A stretch of DNA of 35,295 nucleotides from Streptomyces poriferorum (GTDB lineage Bacteria > Actinomycetota > Actinomycetes > Streptomycetales > Streptomycetaceae). Below, piece by piece: positions 31,453-35,295 of this stretch. The notes beneath the pieces are model-generated. The model searched no databases. It was not told where the DNA came from and saw only the letters and a program-made list of their open reading frames with translations. The translations under genes and the position numbers were made by a program. The stretch spans positions 10,114-45,408 of the forward strand of contig NZ_JAELVH010000031.1 in NCBI RefSeq assembly GCF_019399235.1. Direction: 5' to 3'. Each line of letters opens with the position of its first letter. Within the stretch, counting starts at the first letter, position 1.

Positions 31453-31545
31453 GCCGGCGGCGCGATTGCCCCGCGCCCGGCGGTTGTCGCGGACGCCCGT
31501 TGCCCCGACGATGGGCAGGAACGCCGCCACGGACAGGAGGGCGAG

Positions 31546-32799
31546 TTGACGGACCCCTGGGTGGCCCTGGCCGCCGACGCCAGCCCCGGCGCCCGGCTCG
31601 GTGAACTGCGCCGTGCGCACGAGGCGTTCACCTCCGACGGGCGGCTGGAGAAACCGGTGCGCACCGTGGTGGGCCAGTCGTGGCGACGCTCCGCCCGGGC
31701 GCGGGTCAGCCCGGACGGCGCGGCATCGGTCGAGCTCTGTGCGAACGAGCTCGGACCATACAGGGACACCCACCCCCTGGCTCCTGCCATGCCGGTGATC
31801 CGCGAACTCATGGGCGCCTACGCCATGGACGGCGAACATCTTCTCGCGGTCTGCGATGCGCACGGCATGCTGCTGTGGGTCGAGGGGCATGCGCGGGCAC
31901 GTCGGCGCGCGGAGCGGATGAACTTCGTGGAGGGCGCCCGCTGGGCCGAGTCGGAGGCCGGGACGAACGCGCCCGGGACGGCGCTCGCGGTCGACCGCCC
32001 GGTCCAGGTGTTCGCCGCAGAGCACTTCCTGCGGCCGGTCCAGCAGTGGACGTGCGCGGCCGCCCCGCTGCACGACCCGCGCACGGGCCGGGTCCTCGGT
32101 GCCGTCGACATCACCGGCGGGAACGGGCTCGCCCATCCGCACAGCCTGGCGTTCGTCCAGGCGGTGGCGCGCGCCGCGGAGTCCCAGCTCGCACTCGTCG
32201 CGCCACGGTCCGGGAACGGGTCGGCGCAGCTCTCCGCGCTCGGCACCGACGAGGCACTCCTTCTCCTGGACGGGCGCAGAATCCGGCTCAGCCGGCGGCA
32301 CAGCGAGATCCTGGTGACGCTGGCCCTCCACCCGGAGGGCCTCGGCGGGGACGAACTGCTGATCGAACTGTACGAGGACGAGTCCGTCCCCCCGGTGACG
32401 ATGAGGGCCGAACTCGCCCGGTTGCGAAGGCTGCTGGGTCCCGAGCTGCTGCGCTCGCGTCCGTACCGGCTGGGCGCGACGGTCGACGCCGACTTCGACA
32501 CCGTCGCACGCAGGCTGGAGTCCGGGGCGGTGGCGGCGGCGCTCGCCGCGTACGCCGGCCCCCTGCTGCCGCGTTCACAGGCACCGGCCGTCGTCCGGCT
32601 GCGGCACCGGCTCGCCGGGCAGCTGCGAGCCGCTCTGATCGCGCGGGGTGATCCGGGACTGCTCGCCGACTGGGTGCACAGCCCTTGGGGCGCCGAGGAC
32701 CTTGCTGTCTGGCGGGCGCTCGCGACGGCCGCACCCCCGGAGCGGCGGGCCGCTCTGCTGGCCAGGGCCCGGGTGCTCGACGCGGAGCAGCGCGCATAG
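31546..32799 (+). CDS. GAF-domain transcriptional regulator (AcoR-like sensor without sigma-54 domain)
   Basis: 417 residues with TTG start; GGAGG lies 5 nt upstream and no better start exists. The N-terminal half ([30 protein letters not shown], then [17 protein letters not shown] and [23 protein letters not shown]) matches the GAF sensor of acetoin/aldehyde regulators. The AAA and Fis domains of AcoR are absent. The C-terminal half instead holds a winged-helix-like segment ([42 protein letters not shown]). It stands directly before an aldehyde dehydrogenase gene, the usual pairing in actinomycetes, and probably controls it through the dyad at 32876-32890. Confidence 0.85.
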   Translation: MTDPWVALAADASPGARLGELRRAHEAFTSDGRLEKPVRTVVGQSWRRSARARVSPDGAASVELCANELGPYRDTHPLAPAMPVIRELMGAYAMDGEHLLAVCDAHGMLLWVEGHARARRRAERMNFVEGARWAESEAGTNAPGTALAVDRPVQVFAAEHFLRPVQQWTCAAAPLHDPRTGRVLGAVDITGGNGLAHPHSLAFVQAVARAAESQLALVAPRSGNGSAQLSALGTDEALLLLDGRRIRLSRRHSEILVTLALHPEGLGGDELLIELYEDESVPPVTMRAELARLRRLLGPELLRSRPYRLGATVDADFDTVARRLESGAVAAALAAYAGPLLPRSQAPAVVRLRHRLAGQLRAALIARGDPGLLADWVHSPWGAEDLAVWRALATAAPPERRAALLARARVLDAEQRA

Positions 32800-32875
32800 G
32801 CCGGATCGGGCCGGCCCCCGCGAGCCCGGCATGAGCCGAACGAGGGGCCCTGGGGCGCGTCGCGGCGATGGTCCG

Positions 32876-32890
32876 TGCAACGGCGTTGCA
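32876..32890. promoter_or_regulatory. Palindromic operator before the aldehyde dehydrogenase gene
   Basis: TGCAACGGCGTTGCA has perfect 6-bp arms around a 3-nt centre, 73 nt before the dehydrogenase start. A -10-like TAGCCT follows at 32903-32908. It is probably bound by the GAF regulator upstream; binding is inferred from position. Confidence 0.55.
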
Positions 32891-32962
32891 ACGTCGCGCC
32901 GCCTAGCCTCGCGCCGAGGGCCGCCCAACGGCGGGCGGCACCGGATCCGGGAGGCCACAGAG

Positions 32963-34486
32963 ATGACCCGTTACGCCGCGCCGGGCACCGAGGGTGCCAT
33001 CGTCTCGTACGAGTCCCGCTACGACCACTGGATCGGTGGCGCCTACGTCCCGCCGGCCCGCGGCCAGTACTTCGAGAACCCGAGCCCCGTCAACGGCCGT
33101 CCCTTCACGGAGATCGCCCGCGGTACCGAGGCCGATGTCGAGCGCGCCCTGGACGCGGCCCACGCGGCGGCCCCTGCCTGGGGCGCCGTGTCCGCGGCCG
33201 ACCGCGCGACCGTCCTGAACCGGATCGCCGACCGCATGGAGCAGCATCTGGAGGAGCTGGCGGTCGCCGAGAGCTGGGAGAACGGCAAGCCGGTGCGCGA
33301 GACCCTGGCCGCGGACATTCCGCTGGCCATCGACCACTTCAGGTACTTCGCGGGTGCGCTGCGCGCTCAGGAGGGCTCGCTCAGCGAGATCGACGAGGAC
33401 ACCGTCGCGTACCACTTCCACGAGCCGCTGGGTGTGGTGGCTCAGATCATTCCGTGGAACTTCCCCATCCTGATGGCTGTCTGGAAACTGGCCCCCGCGC
33501 TGGCCGCCGGCAACGCGGTGGTCCTCAAGCCGGCCGAGCAGACCCCCGCGTCGATCCACGTGTGGATGAGCCTGGTCGCGGATCTGCTTCCCCCCGGCGT
33601 GGTCAACATCCTCAACGGCTTCGGCGCGGAGGCGGGCAAGCCGCTCGCTTCCAGTCCACGGGTCGCGAAGATCGCCTTCACCGGCGAGACCTCCACGGGG
33701 CGCCTGATCATGCAGTACGCCTCGGAGAACCTCAAGCCCGTCACACTGGAGCTGGGCGGCAAGTCGCCGAATCTCTTCTTCGACGACGTGTGGGCACTGG
33801 ACGACGACTTCCGTGACAAGGCGCTCGAGGGCTTCACCATGTTCGCCCTCAACCAGGGCGAGGTGTGCACGTGTCCGTCGAGGGCGCTGATCCAGCGCGG
33901 GCACTACAACGAGTTCCTCGAAGCGGGTATCGCCCGGACCGAACAGATCGTGCCCGGGCACCCGCTGGACACCAACACGATGATCGGCGCGCAGGCCTCC
34001 GACGAACAGCTGAAGAAGATCCTCTCGTACCTCGAGATCGGTCAGCAGGAGGGCGCGAAGGTCCTGACCGGCGGTCAGCGCGTCGAGTACGGGGGCGAGC
34101 TGGAGGGCGGGTACTACGTCCAGCCGACGATCTTCGAGGGCGACAACCGTATGCGGGTCTTCCAGGAGGAGATCTTCGGCCCGGTGCTCGCCGTGACGTC
34201 CTTCTCGGACTTCGACGAGGGGATCGGGCTGGCGAACGACACGCTGTACGGGCTCGGCGCGGGCGTATGGACCCGGGACACCAACACCGCCTACCGGGCG
34301 GGCCGGGCCATCAAGGCCGGCAGGGTCTGGACGAACTGCTACCACGCCTATCCGGCCCATGCCGCCTTCGGCGGATACAAGCAGTCGGGTATCGGCAGGG
34401 AGAACCACAAGATGATGCTGGAGCACTACCAGCAGACGAAGAACCTCCTCGTCAGCTACTCGCCGAAGCGCCTCGGGTTCTTCTGA
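32963..34486 (+). CDS. exaC: NAD-dependent aldehyde dehydrogenase, ExaC/acetaldehyde dehydrogenase II type
   Basis: 507 residues, the typical length of ExaC-like enzymes. The start [20 protein letters not shown] leads into the family's YAAPG...RY.HWIGG pattern. Conserved sites are [19 protein letters not shown] (cofactor), the catalytic Glu in LELGGKSP, the catalytic Cys in [11 protein letters not shown], and [10 protein letters not shown]. It oxidises acetaldehyde or other short aldehydes to acids with NAD. The ATG at 32963 is preferred to the upstream frame, which overlaps the regulator gene. It is controlled most likely by the GAF regulator upstream. The family is certain, the physiological aldehyde inferred. 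Confidence 0.92.
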   Translation: MTRYAAPGTEGAIVSYESRYDHWIGGAYVPPARGQYFENPSPVNGRPFTEIARGTEADVERALDAAHAAAPAWGAVSAADRATVLNRIADRMEQHLEELAVAESWENGKPVRETLAADIPLAIDHFRYFAGALRAQEGSLSEIDEDTVAYHFHEPLGVVAQIIPWNFPILMAVWKLAPALAAGNAVVLKPAEQTPASIHVWMSLVADLLPPGVVNILNGFGAEAGKPLASSPRVAKIAFTGETSTGRLIMQYASENLKPVTLELGGKSPNLFFDDVWALDDDFRDKALEGFTMFALNQGEVCTCPSRALIQRGHYNEFLEAGIARTEQIVPGHPLDTNTMIGAQASDEQLKKILSYLEIGQQEGAKVLTGGQRVEYGGELEGGYYVQPTIFEGDNRMRVFQEEIFGPVLAVTSFSDFDEGIGLANDTLYGLGAGVWTRDTNTAYRAGRAIKAGRVWTNCYHAYPAHAAFGGYKQSGIGRENHKMMLEHYQQTKNLLVSYSPKRLGFF

Positions 34487-34688
34487 GCGACTTCGCGAGC
34501 CGCACTGGCCCGCCTCTCCCCCCGCGTTCCGGTCGCCAGGACTCACCGGCCGTCAGGGAACTCGGCGCAATCGGCCCGGGCCTCGCCACAGCCGTACCGA
34601 AGACGCGCCACACCCAGTCACGCCGCGCTGTGCTCCGTGGGGTTTGATGTACGTCAGTCCGACTCCGGCGAAGATCAGTGAGGCTGCG

Positions 34689-35066
34689 ATGAGTGAACCG
34701 GCGAAGCCCGAGATCGAACGTCCCAAGGGTGATGCTCCCAAGGAGCTGACCATCCGGGACCTCGTCGTCGGGGACGGGCCCGAGGCGAAGCCGGGCAGGG
34801 TGGTCCGCGTTCACTACGTCGGGGTCACCTTCGAGTCCGGAAGGGAGTTCGACACCTCCTGGGACGGGGGCCGGCCGTTCAAGTTCGCCGTGGGCGGTGG
34901 CAGGGTCATCAAGGGCTGGGACCGGGGAATCAGAGGGATGAAGGCCGGCGGCCGGCGCGAGATCATCGTTCCCCCGCACCTCGGCTACGGCAACCAGTCC
35001 CCCTCGTCGTTGATCCCGGCGGGTTCCACGCTCGTCTTCGTGGTGGACCTGCTCTCCGTAGCCTGA
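34689..35066 (+). CDS. FKBP-type peptidyl-prolyl cis-trans isomerase
   Basis: 125 residues from the ATG at 34689 with GAGG 5 nt upstream; an in-frame start at 34644 would add 15 residues without a ribosome site. The single FKBP domain covers residues 35-124, with VRVHYVGVTFESGREFDTSW, VIKGWDRGIRGMKAGGRREI, PPHLGYGN and IPAGSTLVFVVDLL. Active-site aromatic residues are kept. It has no signal peptide, so it is a cytoplasmic folding helper. It is an ordinary housekeeping gene with no visible link to its neighbours. The 202 bp before it hold nothing recognisable. Confidence 0.93.
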   Translation: MSEPAKPEIERPKGDAPKELTIRDLVVGDGPEAKPGRVVRVHYVGVTFESGREFDTSWDGGRPFKFAVGGGRVIKGWDRGIRGMKAGGRREIIVPPHLGYGNQSPSSLIPAGSTLVFVVDLLSVA

Positions 35067-35098
35067 GGAAGGCCCGCTCCCCTCTTCGGCCTCTCCGT

Positions 35099-35135
35099 CG
35101 GCGGGATCATCGCGATGGACACGGTGATCCCGGCG
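35099..35135. terminator. Bidirectional terminator hairpin between FKBP and SDR genes
   Basis: CGGCGGGATCATC (35099-35111) pairs with GGTGATCCCGGCG (35123-35135) over 13 positions with one mismatch and one G-U pair; the loop is 11 nt. It lies in the convergent spacer, 33 nt after one stop and 19 nt from the other. Confidence 0.65.
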
Positions 35136-35153
35136 GCGTCTCCCGTGCGCCGG

Positions 35154-35295
35154 TCAGACGCGTGGGCCGAGGAAGAGGCCACCACTCGCGTCGATGACCT
35201 GGCCGGTGACCCAACGAGCGGCGCCGGACGCGAGGAAGGCGACCACGTCGGCAACGTCGTCGGGCCCGCCGAGCCGGTCCAGCGCCGTCATGGCG
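35154..35295 (-). CDS. SDR family oxidoreductase (partial, C-terminal end only)
   Basis: Only the last 46 codons are in the window. The readable C-terminus contains [20 protein letters not shown] and [19 protein letters not shown], the classic ending of short-chain dehydrogenases/reductases (GxPxDVA..V.FL.S......TGQ.I...GG). The N-terminal NAD(P) site and active site lie beyond the right edge, so neither substrate nor start can be given. It converges on the FKBP gene. Confidence 0.85.
   Translation of the reverse strand, partial: AMTALDRLGGPDDVADVVAFLASGAARWVTGQVIDASGGLFLGPRV

Overview
The window looks like chromosomal DNA of a Streptomyces or close relative. It has very high GC with near-exclusive G/C third codon positions, SARP/LuxR/GntR/GAF regulators, GTG and TTG starts with strong GGAGG-type ribosome sites, many ATGA/GTGA gene overlaps, and two short repeats with long terminal inverted repeats. 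No rRNA, tRNA, CRISPR array or phage gene was seen.

Left part (1-7340): an apparent sugar/lactone catabolic locus. It holds a GntR/FCD regulator (cut by the window edge), an AXE1-type acetyl esterase and a COG3618-type lactonase on the minus strand. Divergent from these are a 648-codon protein of unknown function, an aldo/keto reductase and an MFS transporter. A 13-nt dyad core recurs in front of the esterase and in the divergent spacer and is probably the regulator's operator. Next, 7621-12474 on the minus strand is a complete rhamnose-type ABC importer (ATPase, two permeases, lipoprotein binding protein), with a promoter and LacI-type operator palindromes upstream.

Centre (13072-29724): what appears to be one RiPP (ribosomally made, modified peptide) gene cluster. 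The plus-strand operon has a precursor peptide with three near-identical Pro-(Val-Gly)-Trp-Cys-Gly-(Val/Ile)-His-Gln-Glu cores, a radical SAM/SPASM enzyme, an exporter, a prolyl oligopeptidase and a GT-B glycosyltransferase. A P450 diverges from it. The converging minus-strand operon has a second radical SAM enzyme, a heme-oxygenase-like di-iron oxidase, a second small peptide, a cyclase-domain/ATPase/TPR protein, a cytoplasmic subtilase and a GAF protein; each gene overlaps the next. Two independent signals tie the halves together. The PEVxAHSE motif occurs in both peptides. All three promoters (P450, triple-core precursor, second radical SAM operon) carry AACC repeated at exactly 11-bp steps ending 9 nt before the -10 hexamer, a SARP-type binding site, and the cluster encodes a SARP (27844-29724). 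Each outer end of the cluster abuts a different MITE-like element: 12910-13072 at the P450 stop and 29721-29889 at the SARP stop.

Right part (29725-35295): convergent spacer with a MITE-like element, 18-bp tandem repeats and hairpins; a LuxR-type regulator divergent from a 63-residue hydrophobic-N-terminus peptide; a GAF-type regulator followed by an ExaC-like aldehyde dehydrogenase with a TGCAAC dyad between; an FKBP-type peptidyl-prolyl isomerase; and the C-terminal end of an SDR oxidoreductase cut by the window edge.

The most interesting system is the RiPP cluster. I do not recognise the Trp-Cys-Gly-x-His-Gln-Glu multi-core precursor as a named RiPP class. The product structure, and which enzyme acts on which peptide, are inference.
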